64,000 nt of DNA, taken from assembly GCF_020217465.1 (NCBI RefSeq), contig NZ_CP084115.1, positions 1,054,001 through 1,118,000 of the forward strand. The letters are read 5' to 3'. Of this stretch, positions 47,130 to 56,842 are shown one piece after another; within the stretch, counting starts at the first letter, position 1, and the number at the start of each line of letters is the position of its first letter. The position numbers and the translations under genes are program-made. This DNA is from Cobetia amphilecti. GTDB lineage: Bacteria > Pseudomonadota > Gammaproteobacteria > Pseudomonadales > Halomonadaceae. Under the pieces are notes generated by a model, which searched no databases, was not told the DNA's origin, and saw only the letters and a list, made by a program, of their open reading frames with translations.

Positions 47130-47732
47130 ATGAGTGTCAATGAAACGGACCAGCAGTTGGTCGAGCGCGCCCAGAAAGGGGATAACCGCGCCTTCGATCT
47201 GCTGGTCAGGAAATATCAGCACAAGATTCTCGGCCTGATCAGCCGTTACGTACACGATCATTCAGAAGTGCAGGATGTCGCCCAGGAAGCCTTCATCAAG
47301 GCCTATCGTGCGTTGCCCAACTTCCGGGCCGAGAGCGCCTTCTATACCTGGATGTACCGGATCGCCATCAATACGGCCAAGAATCATCTGGTCTCGCGGG
47401 GCCGTCGTCCGCCGGGCACCGACATGGATATCGGCGATGCCGAGGTGGTCGATCAGTCCGGCCGCCTGTCTGACATCGAGACGCCGGAAGCCGCCATGGC
47501 GCGCGATGAGCTGGAGAAGGTCGTCTTCGAGGCCATCGAGAAGCTGCCTGAAGATCTGCGCACCGCCATCACGCTGCGCGAGTTCGATGGCCTGTCCTAT
47601 GAGGATATCGCCGAGGTGATGCAGTGCCCGGTGGGCACGGTGCGTTCGCGTATCTTCCGGGCACGTGAAGCGGTCGACAAGGCGATCCAGGGGCTGGTCA
47701 GTCCCGCCGCGGCGGTGTCTGCCGTCGAGTGA
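47130..47732 (+). CDS. rpoE: Extracytoplasmic sigma factor RpoE/AlgU
   Basis: A 200-residue ECF sigma factor. Region 2 has DLLVRKYQHKILGLISRYV and EVQDVAQEAFIKAYRAL with FYTWMYRIAINTAKN; region 4 has LPEDLRTAITLREFDGLSYEDIAEVM and CPVGTVRSRIFRAREAVD. Sequence and setting match RpoE/AlgU, the envelope-stress sigma factor held by RseA/MucA. GGAGGGAG precedes the ATG at 47130. Confidence 0.97.
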   Translation: MSVNETDQQLVERAQKGDNRAFDLLVRKYQHKILGLISRYVHDHSEVQDVAQEAFIKAYRALPNFRAESAFYTWMYRIAINTAKNHLVSRGRRPPGTDMDIGDAEVVDQSGRLSDIETPEAAMARDELEKVVFEAIEKLPEDLRTAITLREFDGLSYEDIAEVMQCPVGTVRSRIFRAREAVDKAIQGLVSPAAAVSAVE

Positions 47733-48099
47733 CGTCGCTGTTCTGCGTCGCCCCTGTGAGAGAAGAGCCACAAAAATTTTGTTGGTTAAATTCAATCAAC
47801 TCAGTGGCTTGGCGAAATCTTGCAGCTAAAGTGAATGTTTTCTGAACGAATGGCGGAACAATCCGTGCGGCGCGTGTTCTTACTGTTCAGTAGTCATGTA
47901 GCTCAGCGACTGCGTGCATGAGCGCTGGAAAGTTGAGTGGTGAGGGGCAGGGCACGAAAGCCCCTCTTCCACGGCGCAGTAACGCTGTTTGCCGTTGGCC
48001 CGCTCGGGCCATCAGCCGCCATGGTGAATGACGCCATTTGTTGCCAGGAGTGCAGATTGAAGTCGTCGTTCAATCTGACGAGTGTGAGGGTATTTACGC
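47733..48099 (+). other. Gap between rpoE and rseA
   Basis: A 367-base gap, unusually large for a sigma/anti-sigma pair that is normally adjacent. No gene is visible. An A/T-rich stretch (47765-47800) and the sigma-E-like element at 47855 lie in it. It separates rseA from the rpoE message and could let rseA be expressed on its own. Confidence 0.5.
47855..47882 (+). promoter_or_regulatory. Sigma-E-like promoter candidate for rseA
   Basis: GGAACAA (47855-47861), exactly 16 bases, TCTTA (47878-47882), close to the GGAACTT-N16-TCTGA pattern. Located in the rpoE-rseA gap, it would give rseA its own feedback promoter. Confidence 0.5.
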
Positions 48100-48837
48100 A
48101 TGAATCTGAAGACCACCGAATCCGTGAAGGAGTCGCTGTCCGCGCTGATGGATGCGGAGGGTGACGAGCTGGATCTGCGTCGTGTCCTCAAGGGGCTCGA
48201 TGAGTCTCCTGAGGCTGCAGACACCTGGCGCCGCTATCACCTGGCGCGCAGTGCCATGCATCGCGAGCGTGAAAGCACCTTCACTCTGGATATCGCGTCG
48301 GCAGTCAGCGCCGAGGTCGAGCTGATCTCCCGCGAGGCTCCCGCGAGCGCACCGCCCGTGGCCGAGCGCCGCAGCCTGTTCTCCTTTGCCGGCTCCGCGG
48401 CCATCGCGGCAGGCGTCGCGGTGATGGTGATCACCGGCGTGCAGGTCTTCAATGGCGGTGACAATGGGGTGCCCGGCGGCGTGAACAGCGGTGCAGAGCT
48501 TGCCAGCGGTTCTTCCGTCAACCAGGGCGGTTCAGCCATCCAGGGCGGCACCGTGCGTCAGGTCAGCCAGCCGTCAGTGAATGCCGAGGCGTCTCAGTGG
48601 GTACAGCCCGGTGCCAACAGCGGCTTGATGCAGGTCGGCGTGACGCCCTCCAGCTCGCGTCCGATGTTCATGGCGCCGCAAAGTGGCAGCTACGATTCCG
48701 GCATGTCGTCCAGCAATGTCGCCGCGGCGGATCTCGCCCAGCGTCGTCTGCTCGAGGCCTACCTGAGCCAGCATTCCTCGCGTGGCCCGGTGCCGGAGCG
48801 CAGTGAGTGGATCAGCCTGCAGGATGTTGCCCAGTAA
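48100..48837 (+). CDS. rseA: Anti-sigma-E factor RseA/MucA
   Basis: A 245-residue single-pass protein that binds RpoE in the cytoplasm. The N-terminal RseA domain includes ESLSALMDAEGDELDLRRVLKGLDE and DTWRRYHLARSAMHRE; a membrane helix follows (AIAAGVAVMVITGVQVF, about residues 104-121). The periplasmic part is Gly/Ser/Gln-rich, weakly structured, with a conserved-looking RRLLEAYLSQHSS near the end, as in MucA. GAGGG precedes the ATG. The usual neighbour rseB/mucB is missing. Confidence 0.9.
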   Translation: MNLKTTESVKESLSALMDAEGDELDLRRVLKGLDESPEAADTWRRYHLARSAMHRERESTFTLDIASAVSAEVELISREAPASAPPVAERRSLFSFAGSAAIAAGVAVMVITGVQVFNGGDNGVPGGVNSGAELASGSSVNQGGSAIQGGTVRQVSQPSVNAEASQWVQPGANSGLMQVGVTPSSSRPMFMAPQSGSYDSGMSSSNVAAADLAQRRLLEAYLSQHSSRGPVPERSEWISLQDVAQ

Positions 48838-48900
48838 CATTCGCTGGATGACTGGCTTGCGCTGGCGTCGCTGCCAAGGCAGATGAAAGCAGCATGGATA

Positions 48901-48945
48901 GACAAGAAAAGAGGGGCAGCCAATGGCTGCCCCTCTTTTCTTGTC
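48901..48945. terminator. Bidirectional terminator, 22-bp perfect stem
   Basis: GACAAGAAAAGAGGGGCAGC and its complement pair perfectly with almost no formal loop. A-rich and T-rich segments in the stem serve both strands between rseA and the convergent VF530-family gene. Confidence 0.9.
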
Positions 48946-49023
48946 TGTATATCCTGGTTGCGCCCACACAACCTGGTCGCATCCGGCCAGCGTCGTCACT
49001 TGCCGGTGTGACCACGCTCGGCC

Positions 49024-49269
49024 TCAGTCATGCAGATAGCGATCTGCCGTCTGGATGTAGAGTGCCTCGACCTTGGCGCGTGCCCAGGGCGTGCGGCGCA
49101 GGAACTTGAGGCTCGAGTTGATGCTCGGGTCGCTGAGGAAGCAGTTGATGGGAATCAGCTCGCCCAGGGTCTCGAAGCCGTAGTGGTCCACCAGCCAGGT
49201 CAGCAGTGCCTTGAGGGTGACGCCGTGCAGCGGGTCCAGGCGGGAAGTGGATGGGGGTGCGTCGCTCAT
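49024..49269 (-). CDS. VF530 family DNA-binding protein (DUF2132)
   Basis: An 81-residue protein with the near-invariant family sequence DPLHGVTLKALLTWLVDHYG, PINCFLSDPSINSSLKFLRR and TPWARAKVEALY. VF530 from Vibrio fischeri has a DNA-binding-like helical fold; the cellular role is unknown. AGGAG lies six bases before the ATG. It lies on the opposite strand between rseA and rseC, where rseB/mucB would be expected. Confidence 0.9.
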   Translation of the reverse strand: MSDAPPSTSRLDPLHGVTLKALLTWLVDHYGFETLGELIPINCFLSDPSINSSLKFLRRTPWARAKVEALYIQTADRYLHD

Positions 49270-49396
49270 GCGGGCTCCTGTTGATGGTATCGTGGGCGCT
49301 TATCGGGCCTGAGGCGCGTGAAGTGCCGCCGTGAATGACGCTATTCTACGCGTATGTGTCGCCAGTGCGCGGCGAGTTTTTGCAGGAGTCAGCAAG

Positions 49397-49867
49397 ATGA
49401 TGCAGGAAGAGGGGCAGGTCACGGGGCATGGCAAGGAAGGCGTCTGGGTCGAGACCCAGCGTCGCTCCACCTGTGGTGCCTGCAATGCGCGCAGTAGCTG
49501 TGGCAGCGGCCTGTTGAGCCAGTTTTCGCGTCGCAAGCCGCATCGCGTGCTGATCCATGTGCCGGCAGGCGAAGACTTGCCGATGGTGGGTGAGCGGGTG
49601 GTGATCGGCATCGATGAGTCGGCGTTTCTGCGCAGTGCGGGCCTGCTGTATGGCCTGCCGCTGGTCAGCGGCATGCTGGGGGGAATCGTGGCCGAGCAGC
49701 TGGCGGGCGCTGGCACCCTGGCGGTGCCGTTGGGCTTCGCGCTCTCGTTGGCGGCGGGCCTGATGGTCGTGCGCTGGCATGCCGCGCGTCCTGAGCGCCA
49801 GGCACTCTACCGGCCGCGCTTGATGCGTCGTCTCGGCATGGACGCGATGGCGATCAAGGCGCTGTAG
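49397..49867 (+). CDS. rseC: RseC/MucC family regulator
   Basis: A 156-residue inner-membrane protein of the RseC/MucC family. The N-terminal cysteines CGACNARSSCGSG are typical and are followed by a small beta domain, two membrane helices (about residues 77-95 and 105-125), and a basic C-terminus. In this family roles in sigma-E modulation and SoxR reduction are described. Two adjacent ATGs are possible; GGAG is about ten bases upstream. It precedes mucD. Confidence 0.88.
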   Translation: MMQEEGQVTGHGKEGVWVETQRRSTCGACNARSSCGSGLLSQFSRRKPHRVLIHVPAGEDLPMVGERVVIGIDESAFLRSAGLLYGLPLVSGMLGGIVAEQLAGAGTLAVPLGFALSLAAGLMVVRWHAARPERQALYRPRLMRRLGMDAMAIKAL

Positions 49868-50025
49868 TCGTCGTGCTCAAGTGATAGCGGTAGTCGACTC
49901 TCTCGGCAGATAGGGGGAGTGACTTGCGTAGTCGGCAGGTGGCGTCGTCAGTCTGCATCGGGCTGGCATCGGCACCTGTCGGATGTTGGCGACGCATGGT
50001 TGCGTCCAGCGCGGCACCAATCGCT

Positions 50026-50052
50026 GAACTTCAACGACGCTTCGACGTCAAT
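50026..50052 (+). promoter_or_regulatory. Sigma-E promoter for mucD
   Basis: GAACTT (50026-50031), exactly 16 bases, TCAAT (50048-50052). This is a close match to the sigma-E/AlgU consensus and would start transcription about 95 bases before mucD. degP-type genes are classic members of that regulon. Confidence 0.7.
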
Positions 50053-50152
50053 GAGAAGGACGCCGCCAGCGATGTGACGCTGCCATCGTCAGTAGTTGCG
50101 TGATTGCACGCCTGATAACAAGTGATGACAGGACGTACCAGGAGCCGCACTG

Positions 50153-51568
50153 ATGAAATCCCTTTCCCGCCTGATGGTACCTGCCTTGGCCATGGCTGCC
50201 CTGATGGGCTCCCAGCTGGTTCAGGCTCGTGAATTGCCCGACTTCACCCAGCTGGTCAAGGACTCGGCGCCCGCGGTGGTCAATATCGCGACCACCACCG
50301 AGATCCAGCGCAGCTCGGGGCCGGTGTTCCGTGGGCCCAATGGCGAAGAGATGCCCGAATTCTTCAAGCGCTTCTTCGGTGATCAGCTGCCTGGTCCGGG
50401 CCGCGGGGGCGTCGAGAAGCGCTCCAGTCTCGGGTCTGGCTTCATCATCTCCGATGATGGCTACATTATGACCAATGCCCACGTCATCGACGGTGCCGAT
50501 GAGGTGATGGTGCGCCTCAACGACCGCCGCGAACTCAAGGCGCAGGTGGTCGGTGAGGACAAGAAGACCGATATCGCGCTACTCAAGGTCAAGGCGGAAG
50601 ACCTGCCGACCTTGCCGATGGGCGACAGTGATGCGCTGGAAGTCGGCGAATGGGTGGCCGCGATCGGCTCACCGTTCGGCTTCGATCATTCCGTCACCGC
50701 CGGTATCGTCAGCGCCATCGATCGCACCCTGCCGTCGGACGCCTATGTGCCGTTCATCCAGACGGATGTAGCGATCAATCCGGGCAACTCCGGTGGGCCG
50801 CTGTTCGATCTCGATGGCGATGTGGTGGGCATCAACTCCCAGATCTATACCCGCTCCGGCGGCTTCATGGGCGTGAGCTTCGCGATTCCGATCAATGTGG
50901 CGATGGATGTCGCCGACAAGCTCAAGACCGATGGACGCGTGGATCGCGGCTGGCTGGGCGTCGTCATTCAGCCGGTCTCCAAGGACCTGGCCGAATCCTT
51001 CGGGCTGGACCGTGCGCGCGGTGCGCTGATCGCCGATCTTGATCCGGATGGCCCTGCTGCCGCCGCTGGCCTCAAGAGTGGCGACATCATCACCGCCGTC
51101 GATGGCAAGGCGGTCGAGAGCTCGGCTTACCTGCCGCGCATGGTCGGCGCCAGCTCGCCGGGCGATTCGCTCAAGCTCTCCATCCTGCGCGATGGCAAGA
51201 GCCAGACGCTGACCGCCAAGGTCGGCCATTGGCCGGGCAGTGAGCAGGCGCATGCCGCCAAGGCCAGTGACGACAAGCAGGGGCTGGGCGTTGCGGTGGC
51301 AGAGCTCGACAAGGCCAGCTTGAACGAGCTCAACCTCGATCACGGGGTGCGCGTGATGGAAGTCGACCCGCAGGGCGTGGCTGCCGAGGCAGGCATCAGC
51401 GCTGGCGATGTGCTGGTCGAACTCAATCAGCAGCCGTTGACCAGCGTGCAGGCGCTGCGCGATGTGGTCGCCAAGCTGCCGACCAACCGTCCGGTCTCGC
51501 TGCGCCTGGTGCGCAATGGTCGCCCGCTGTACATCGCACTGCGCATGCGTGCCGACAGCGACAAGTGA
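50153..51568 (+). CDS. mucD: Periplasmic serine protease MucD/DegP-like
   Basis: A 471-residue HtrA-family protease and chaperone of the periplasm. Signal peptide to about residue 25 (LVQA|RELPD), then the trypsin-like domain with triad His110 (TNAHVI), Asp140 (KKTDIALL) and Ser213 (NPGNSGGPLF), and two PDZ domains (GWLGVVIQPVSKDLAESFGL and a later one). It degrades misfolded envelope proteins and limits sigma-E activation. A sigma-E-like promoter lies just upstream. Confidence 0.95.
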   Translation: MKSLSRLMVPALAMAALMGSQLVQARELPDFTQLVKDSAPAVVNIATTTEIQRSSGPVFRGPNGEEMPEFFKRFFGDQLPGPGRGGVEKRSSLGSGFIISDDGYIMTNAHVIDGADEVMVRLNDRRELKAQVVGEDKKTDIALLKVKAEDLPTLPMGDSDALEVGEWVAAIGSPFGFDHSVTAGIVSAIDRTLPSDAYVPFIQTDVAINPGNSGGPLFDLDGDVVGINSQIYTRSGGFMGVSFAIPINVAMDVADKLKTDGRVDRGWLGVVIQPVSKDLAESFGLDRARGALIADLDPDGPAAAAGLKSGDIITAVDGKAVESSAYLPRMVGASSPGDSLKLSILRDGKSQTLTAKVGHWPGSEQAHAAKASDDKQGLGVAVAELDKASLNELNLDHGVRVMEVDPQGVAAEAGISAGDVLVELNQQPLTSVQALRDVVAKLPTNRPVSLRLVRNGRPLYIALRMRADSDK

Positions 51569-51889
51569 TCCCGCCAGCGCCTGACGCAAGCGTCAAGAAC
51601 TTGAGCGACGAGCGCGCAGGCAACAGAAGGTGACCGCCACCGGCACGAAGGCGGTCACTCCGGTAGCAGACGGGGCGCACGGGCGACTGTGCGCCCCGTC
51701 TGCTGCCGGGCGGCCCTGCGGTTCACCCGAGTTCAGGCGGGTTGTGACAGGGCCGGAGGGGCGCAAAAGGCAACGCCTTCTATCATCGCTTGTGGTCGGA
51801 CTGTACAATGCGTGCAATTCGATTTCCGTCGTCTCCCGTGTTGGCCGTGTGATTTCACGGAGACGGGCACAAATACAGAGCAGTGATCC
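51569..51889 (+). other. Gap between mucD and lepA
   Basis: A 321-base gap with the hairpin at 51661 and a TACAAT -10-like box at 51804-51809 that has no good -35. No gene is visible; the lepA ribosome site is weak. Confidence 0.4.
51661..51708 (+). terminator. Long hairpin after mucD
   Basis: Twenty-base arms (CGGTAGCAGACGGGGCGCAC and complement, one G-U pair) flank an eight-base loop. No T-run follows, so termination would need another factor or the hairpin protects the mRNA end. Confidence 0.6.
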
Positions 51890-53710
51890 ATGACCGAACG
51901 CGTAACGCCGCCGTCCTTGAAGCATATCCGCAACTTCTCAATCATCGCCCACATTGACCACGGCAAGTCCACGCTGGCTGACCGCATCATCCAGCTGTGC
52001 GAAGGCTTGAGCGACCGTGAGCTCAAGGAGCAGGTGCTTGACTCGATGGACATCGAGCGTGAGCGCGGCATCACCATCAAGGCGCAGTCGGTGACCCTCG
52101 ACTACCACGCTGACGATGGCAATACCTATCAGCTGAACTTCATCGATACGCCGGGCCACGTTGACTTCTCCTATGAAGTCTCGCGCTCGCTGTACGCCTG
52201 TGAAGGGGCGCTGCTGGTGGTCGATGCCGGCCAGGGCGTCGAAGCCCAGTCGGTGGCCAACTGCTACACCGCCATCGAGCAGGGCCTCGAGGTGCTGCCG
52301 GTCCTCAACAAGATGGATCTGCCGCAGGCGGACCCGGAAAAGGTCTCCCAGGAGATCGAGGAGATCATCGGTCTGGACGCGACGGATGCCTGTCAGGTGT
52401 CGGCCAAGTCCGGCATGGGCATGGAAGCGCTGCTCGAGCGTCTGGTGCGTGACATTCCGCCGCCCAAGGGCGATCCGGAGGCACCGCTGCAGGCGCTGAT
52501 CATCGATTCCTGGTTCGACAACTATCTCGGCGTCGTCTCGCTGGTGCGTATCTTCGACGGTACCCTGAAGAAGGGCGAGAAGATCCGCCTGAAGTCCACC
52601 GGCCGTGACTGGGAAACCGGCGCGATCGGTATCTTCACGCCCAAGCGCAAGGAAACCGGCGTGCTGCGCGCCGGTGAGGTCGGCTTCATCGTCGCCGGTA
52701 TCAAGGACATCATGGGCGCGCCGGTGGGTGACACCATCGTGCACACCAAGACCGCCGACAAGGTCGAGCGTCTGCCGGGCTTCCAGAAGGTCAAGCCGCA
52801 GGTCTATGCCGGCATGTTCCCGATCAGCTCCGATGACTACGAGGACTTCCGTGATGCGCTGCAGAAGCTGGCGCTCAACGATGCCTCGCTGGACTACGAG
52901 CCGGAGAACTCCGACGCGCTGGGCTTCGGTTTCCGTGTCGGCTTCCTCGGCACCCTGCACATGGAGATCATCCAGGAGCGTCTGGAGCGTGAGTACAATC
53001 TCGATCTGCTGACCACCGCACCGACGGTGATCTATGAGGTGCTGATGGACAACGGCGATGTGCTGCCGGTGTCCAACCCGTCCAAGCTTCCGGACATGGC
53101 CAACGTCGATGAGCTGCGCGAGCCGATCTGCCGCGCTACCATCCTCGTGCCGCAGGAATATGTCGGCAACGTCATCACCGAGTGCGTCAATCGTCGTGGC
53201 GTTCAGCTCGACATGCAGTTCCTGGGTAGCCAGATCCAGCTGATCTATGAGCTGCCGATGGCGGAAGTGGTGATGGACTTCTTCGATCGCCTCAAGTCCA
53301 TCTCCAAGGGCTATGCGTCGCTGGATTACAGCTTCGAGCGCTTCGAGGCGGCCAAGCTGGTGCGTCTGGATGTGCTGATCAACGGCGACCGCGTCGATGC
53401 ACTGGCGGCGATCATCCACCGTGATCACGCACATGGCCGCGGCCGTCTGCTGGTCGAGAAGATGAAAGAGCTGATTCCGCGTCAGATGTTCGATGTGGCG
53501 ATCCAGGCTGCCGTCGGTGGCCAGGTCGTGGCACGCTCCACCGTCAAGGCGCTGCGCAAGAACGTCACCGCCAAATGTTACGGCGGCGACGTCAGCCGCA
53601 AGAAGAAGCTGCTCGAGAAGCAGAAAGCGGGCAAGAAGCGCATGAAGCAGGTCGGCCGGGTGGAAATTCCCCAGGACGCCTTCCTTGCCGTGCTCAAGAT
53701 GAACGACTGA
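51890..53710 (+). CDS. lepA: Elongation factor 4 (LepA)
   Basis: LepA is a ribosome-associated translational GTPase. The 606 residues show G1 [14 protein letters not shown]2 [10 protein letters not shown]3 DTPGHVDF, G4 NKMDLP and the LepA-specific C-terminal domain (RNFSxx-type start, KVYAGMFPI-like [15 protein letters not shown], and the tail [20 protein letters not shown]). A lepA-lepB-rnc-era-recO-pdxJ-acpS order is conserved in gammaproteobacteria. Confidence 0.97.
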   Translation: MTERVTPPSLKHIRNFSIIAHIDHGKSTLADRIIQLCEGLSDRELKEQVLDSMDIERERGITIKAQSVTLDYHADDGNTYQLNFIDTPGHVDFSYEVSRSLYACEGALLVVDAGQGVEAQSVANCYTAIEQGLEVLPVLNKMDLPQADPEKVSQEIEEIIGLDATDACQVSAKSGMGMEALLERLVRDIPPPKGDPEAPLQALIIDSWFDNYLGVVSLVRIFDGTLKKGEKIRLKSTGRDWETGAIGIFTPKRKETGVLRAGEVGFIVAGIKDIMGAPVGDTIVHTKTADKVERLPGFQKVKPQVYAGMFPISSDDYEDFRDALQKLALNDASLDYEPENSDALGFGFRVGFLGTLHMEIIQERLEREYNLDLLTTAPTVIYEVLMDNGDVLPVSNPSKLPDMANVDELREPICRATILVPQEYVGNVITECVNRRGVQLDMQFLGSQIQLIYELPMAEVVMDFFDRLKSISKGYASLDYSFERFEAAKLVRLDVLINGDRVDALAAIIHRDHAHGRGRLLVEKMKELIPRQMFDVAIQAAVGGQVVARSTVKALRKNVTAKCYGGDVSRKKKLLEKQKAGKKRMKQVGRVEIPQDAFLAVLKMND

Positions 53711-53736
53711 GGCAGGCCGCCGTCTGGCGGCTTGCC
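53711..53736 (+). other. Intercistronic hairpin lepA-lepB
   Basis: GGCAGGCCGCC pairs with GGCGGCTTGCC (one G-U) around a GTCT loop directly after the lepA stop. There is no T-run; it may stabilise or moderate the lepA-lepB message. Confidence 0.55.
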
Positions 53737-53765
53737 ACCAAGACCCAGGGCAGACAGGGACAACG

Positions 53766-54569
53766 ATGGATTTCTCGCTAGTATTGGTGATTGCCGTAGC
53801 GGTAGCCGGCGTGGTGTGGTTGATAGACCTGGTTGCCCTGCGCAGTGCGCGCAAGGCGCGTGTGGCCAAGGCCGAGGCCTCCGTCGAAGGAGAACTGGAC
53901 GCCGGCACGCGTGAGAAGCTGGCGCGTGACCCGTGGCCGGTGGACTATGCCAAGTCCTTCTTCCCGGTACTGCTGCTGGTGCTGGTGGTGCGCTCCTTCG
54001 CGTTCGAGCCGTTCCAGATTCCGTCCGGCTCGATGTTGCCGACGCTCAAGATCGGCGACTTCATCCTGGTCAACAAGTATGACTATGGCCTGCGCCTGCC
54101 GGTGGTCGACACCAAGGTGCTGGAAGTCGGCGAGCCGGAGCGCGGTGATGTGATGGTGTTCCGTTTCCCGGAAGATCCGTCCACCAACTTCATCAAGCGC
54201 GTCGTCGGTCTGCCGGGCGATACCATTCGCTACGAAGGCAAGCAGCTCTACGTGAATGGTGAGGCCATCGACAAGACATTGAATGCGCGCAACTCCAGTG
54301 AACAGTCCGGTGAAGACCTGCTGGATGAGACACTGGGGAAACACGCCCATCAAATCTACAATAACCCTCAGGACCCCGGCCCGCAGATGCGCGAGATCCG
54401 GGTGCCGGAAGGCATGTACTTCGTGATGGGTGACAACCGTGATCACTCCAACGACAGCCGCTACTGGGGCTTCGTGCCGGAAGAGAACATCGTCGGCAAG
54501 GCGGTGGCGGTGTGGATGCACTGGAAAGAAGGGTTCCCGGACTTTTCCTCGGTACGCCTGATTCATTGA
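53766..54569 (+). CDS. lepB: Signal peptidase I
   Basis: LepB removes signal peptides from exported proteins at the inner membrane. The 267 residues carry two N-terminal membrane segments (about 2-21 and 65-80) and the protease domain with catalytic Ser89 ([10 protein letters not shown]) and Lys144 ([12 protein letters not shown]), plus box [25 protein letters not shown] precedes the ATG. Substrates in this window include MucD and the TonB-cluster proteins. Confidence 0.96.
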   Translation: MDFSLVLVIAVAVAGVVWLIDLVALRSARKARVAKAEASVEGELDAGTREKLARDPWPVDYAKSFFPVLLLVLVVRSFAFEPFQIPSGSMLPTLKIGDFILVNKYDYGLRLPVVDTKVLEVGEPERGDVMVFRFPEDPSTNFIKRVVGLPGDTIRYEGKQLYVNGEAIDKTLNARNSSEQSGEDLLDETLGKHAHQIYNNPQDPGPQMREIRVPEGMYFVMGDNRDHSNDSRYWGFVPEENIVGKAVAVWMHWKEGFPDFSSVRLIH

Positions 54570-54909
54570 TCAGTGCATTGACCGGGCCGCCGAGAGGCGG
54601 CCCGGTCGTGTCTGGCAGGGCCACATTGGCCCGCCGGCCTTATCAGTGCGGATTTTCGACATGGGACGATGCGTCGTGCCTGCCATGTCAACCTGCTGTT
54701 CATCATGTCGGACCCGTGGCCACAAGCTTGCGGGCAGCGCGGCTGACGAATATCGGATTGGGATGGTGGCAATCGGCAACTCCTCAAGCCGCGTAGGCTT
54801 CGGGCATCGCGAGACATGTCGAAGACGACAGGCATCAGCCAGCATGACTGATGCACCATTCGACAGGACGCCCGCGGGCGTCAGCGACAAAAAGAGAGTA
54901 GGGAGACCT
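54570..54909 (+). other. Gap between lepB and rnc
   Basis: A 340-base gap, larger than usual between these genes. It begins with the hairpin at 54580; an upstream in-frame ATG for rnc at 54844 is possible. In E. coli the rnc leader is cut by RNase III; no such stem was identified with confidence here. Confidence 0.4.
54580..54607 (+). terminator. Hairpin after lepB
   Basis: A perfect 12-bp G/C-rich stem (GACCGGGCCGCC) with a GAGA tetraloop, 11 bases after the lepB stop. No T-run follows, so it is a weak terminator candidate or an mRNA-stabilising hairpin. Confidence 0.55.
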
Positions 54910-55602
54910 GTGAGTAGCCCGCTGAATGCCTTTGTAAAGCGTATCGGCCACACCTTCGAGGATGCGAGCCTGCTGGAACTGGCTCTGACTCATCGAAGCT
55001 ATGGTGGCCAGAACAATGAGCGTCTCGAATTCCTTGGCGATTCCATCGTCAACTTCGTGATCGCCGAAGCGCTGTTTTTGCGCTTCCCCCAGGCCCGTGA
55101 AGGCCAGCTGTCGCGCCTGCGTGCGCGCCTGGTCAAGGGCCAGACCCTCGCGGAGCTGGCGCGTGAATTCAATCTCGGCGAGAACCTGCGTCTGGGCTCC
55201 GGCGAGATGAAAAGCGGCGGTCACCGTCGCGAGTCCATTCTGGCCGATGCCGTGGAAGCCGTGATCGGCGCCATCTATCTGGACGCCGGCATGCAGGTGG
55301 CGCGTGAACACGTGCTGCGCTGGTACGCCACCCGTCTTGAAGCGCTGAATCTTCAGGACACCCAGAAAGACCCCAAGACGCGTCTGCAGGAATTCCTGCA
55401 ATCGCGTCAGGCGGCACTGCCGCGTTATGAGGTGACCAGCGTCGAAGGCGAAGCGCATTCGCAGACCTTCAGCGTCGATTGCCACGTCGAGATGATCGAC
55501 ACCAAGACCACAGGCGTCGGCTCCAGCCGTCGTCATGCTGAACAGCAGGCGGCCGAGTTCGCGCTGCAACTGCTCGAACCTGCCCGCGGAGGCCGCTCAT
55601 GA
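54910..55602 (+). CDS. rnc: Ribonuclease III
   Basis: RNase III cleaves double-stranded RNA in rRNA and mRNA processing. The 230 residues have [25 protein letters not shown] (signature with catalytic Glu/Asp), [16 protein letters not shown], and a C-terminal dsRNA-binding domain ([31 protein letters not shown]). I chose the GTG at 54910 since AGGGAG precedes it and the product then matches relatives in length (E. coli 226). It overlaps era by four bases. Confidence 0.94.
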   Translation: MSSPLNAFVKRIGHTFEDASLLELALTHRSYGGQNNERLEFLGDSIVNFVIAEALFLRFPQAREGQLSRLRARLVKGQTLAELAREFNLGENLRLGSGEMKSGGHRRESILADAVEAVIGAIYLDAGMQVAREHVLRWYATRLEALNLQDTQKDPKTRLQEFLQSRQAALPRYEVTSVEGEAHSQTFSVDCHVEMIDTKTTGVGSSRRHAEQQAAEFALQLLEPARGGRS

Positions 55603-56639
55603 GCCATACCCCAGAAGACAACGTCACCCCGAGCGGCGACGCCCCTGATCACTCCACTGATAACGGCGTCGGCACGCCGGATGCCCTCGAGGGCATGCTG
55701 GCCGCCGCCGGTGTCAGCGATCAGCCGCTGCCGGACACCCGCTGTGGCTTCGTCGCCATCGTCGGTCGCCCGAATGTCGGCAAGTCGACGCTGATGAACC
55801 ACATCCTGGGCCAGAAGGTCTCGATCACCTCGCGTCGTCCGCAGACCACGCGTCACCAGGTGATGGGTATCCACACCGAAGAGGGCACCCAGTGCGTCTT
55901 CGTCGATACCCCGGGGATCCACATCATGCAGCGCGATCGCAACAAGGCGATCAACCGCTTCATGAACCAGGCCGCCACCCAGGCGCTGCGTGATGTCGAT
56001 GCCGTCGTCTTCATCGTCGACCGCACCCGCTGGATGGAAGAAGACCAGATCGTGCTCGAGAAGCTGGCCCACGTGAAGGCGCCGGTGATTCTGGTGGTCA
56101 ACAAGATCGATTGGCTCAAGGACAAGACCACCCTCGCGCCGTGGCTGCAGAGCCTGCAGGAACGTCGTGACTTCGCGGCCATCATTCCGATGTCGGCCAA
56201 GAACGGCACCAACATCGATCTGCTGCTCGAGAACGTGATGAAGCGTCTGCCGCAGGGCGAGCACATGTTCGCGGACGACCAGATCACCAACAAGAGCTCT
56301 CGCTTCCTGGCCTCCGAGCTGGTGCGCGAGAAGGTGATGCGTCAGCTGGGCGACGAACTGCCCTACCAGATGACCGTCGAGATCGAGGAATTCAAGACCG
56401 ATCAGCGCGGCACCCTGCACATCAGCGCGCTGATGATGGTCGAGCGTCAGGGTCAGAAGAAGATCCTGATCGGCGAGAACGGTGAGCGCATCAAGAACAT
56501 CGGCCGTGAAGCGCGTCTCGAGATGGAACGTGCCTTCGACGCCAAGGTCATGCTGAACCTGTGGGTCAAGGTCAAGCGTGGCTGGTCGGATGACGAGCGT
56601 GCCCTGAAGAGTCTGGGTTACACCCACGACAAGGACTGA
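55599..56639 (+). CDS. era: GTPase Era
   Basis: Era is a GTPase that binds 16S rRNA during 30S assembly. A 45-residue acidic, polar N-terminal extension precedes the G domain: G1 GRPNVGKST (56-64), G2 TTRHQ region, G3 DTPGIH, G4 NKIDW, G5 SAKNG; the C-terminal KH domain has [20 protein letters not shown]. At 346 residues it exceeds E. coli Era (301) mainly through the extension. GGAGG precedes the start, which overlaps rnc. Confidence 0.96.
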   Translation: MSHTPEDNVTPSGDAPDHSTDNGVGTPDALEGMLAAAGVSDQPLPDTRCGFVAIVGRPNVGKSTLMNHILGQKVSITSRRPQTTRHQVMGIHTEEGTQCVFVDTPGIHIMQRDRNKAINRFMNQAATQALRDVDAVVFIVDRTRWMEEDQIVLEKLAHVKAPVILVVNKIDWLKDKTTLAPWLQSLQERRDFAAIIPMSAKNGTNIDLLLENVMKRLPQGEHMFADDQITNKSSRFLASELVREKVMRQLGDELPYQMTVEIEEFKTDQRGTLHISALMMVERQGQKKILIGENGERIKNIGREARLEMERAFDAKVMLNLWVKVKRGWSDDERALKSLGYTHDKD

Positions 56640-56740
56640 CGACGTCGCGCGAGCGGTGCAGGGCGGTGGCGATCCGAGAGGGTCGCACCTGCCATGTGTC
56701 GCCCGTCGTTGATCCGATGTTCTCGCGGCCTCTGCCGCGC

Positions 56741-56764
56741 ACCGCCTGGCCCTGTCCAGGCGGT
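56741..56764 (+). terminator. Hairpin between era and recO
   Basis: ACCGCCTGG pairs with CCAGGCGGT around a six-base loop; a run of seven T residues lies further on, about 50 bases downstream. Weak terminator candidate in the 203-base era-recO gap. Confidence 0.45.
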
Positions 56765-56842
56765 CTCGTTTCTTGCCAGCCCCTCTGCCAGTCCTTCTGC
56801 CAGCTTTTTTTGCCAAGCCACCGTCTGACGTGAGCCTGCCTG

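Noticed and set aside
51938-53908. 656-residue open frame antisense to lepA
   Set aside because: Its His/Leu/Gln-rich composition is the mirror of lepA codons; lepA is unambiguous.
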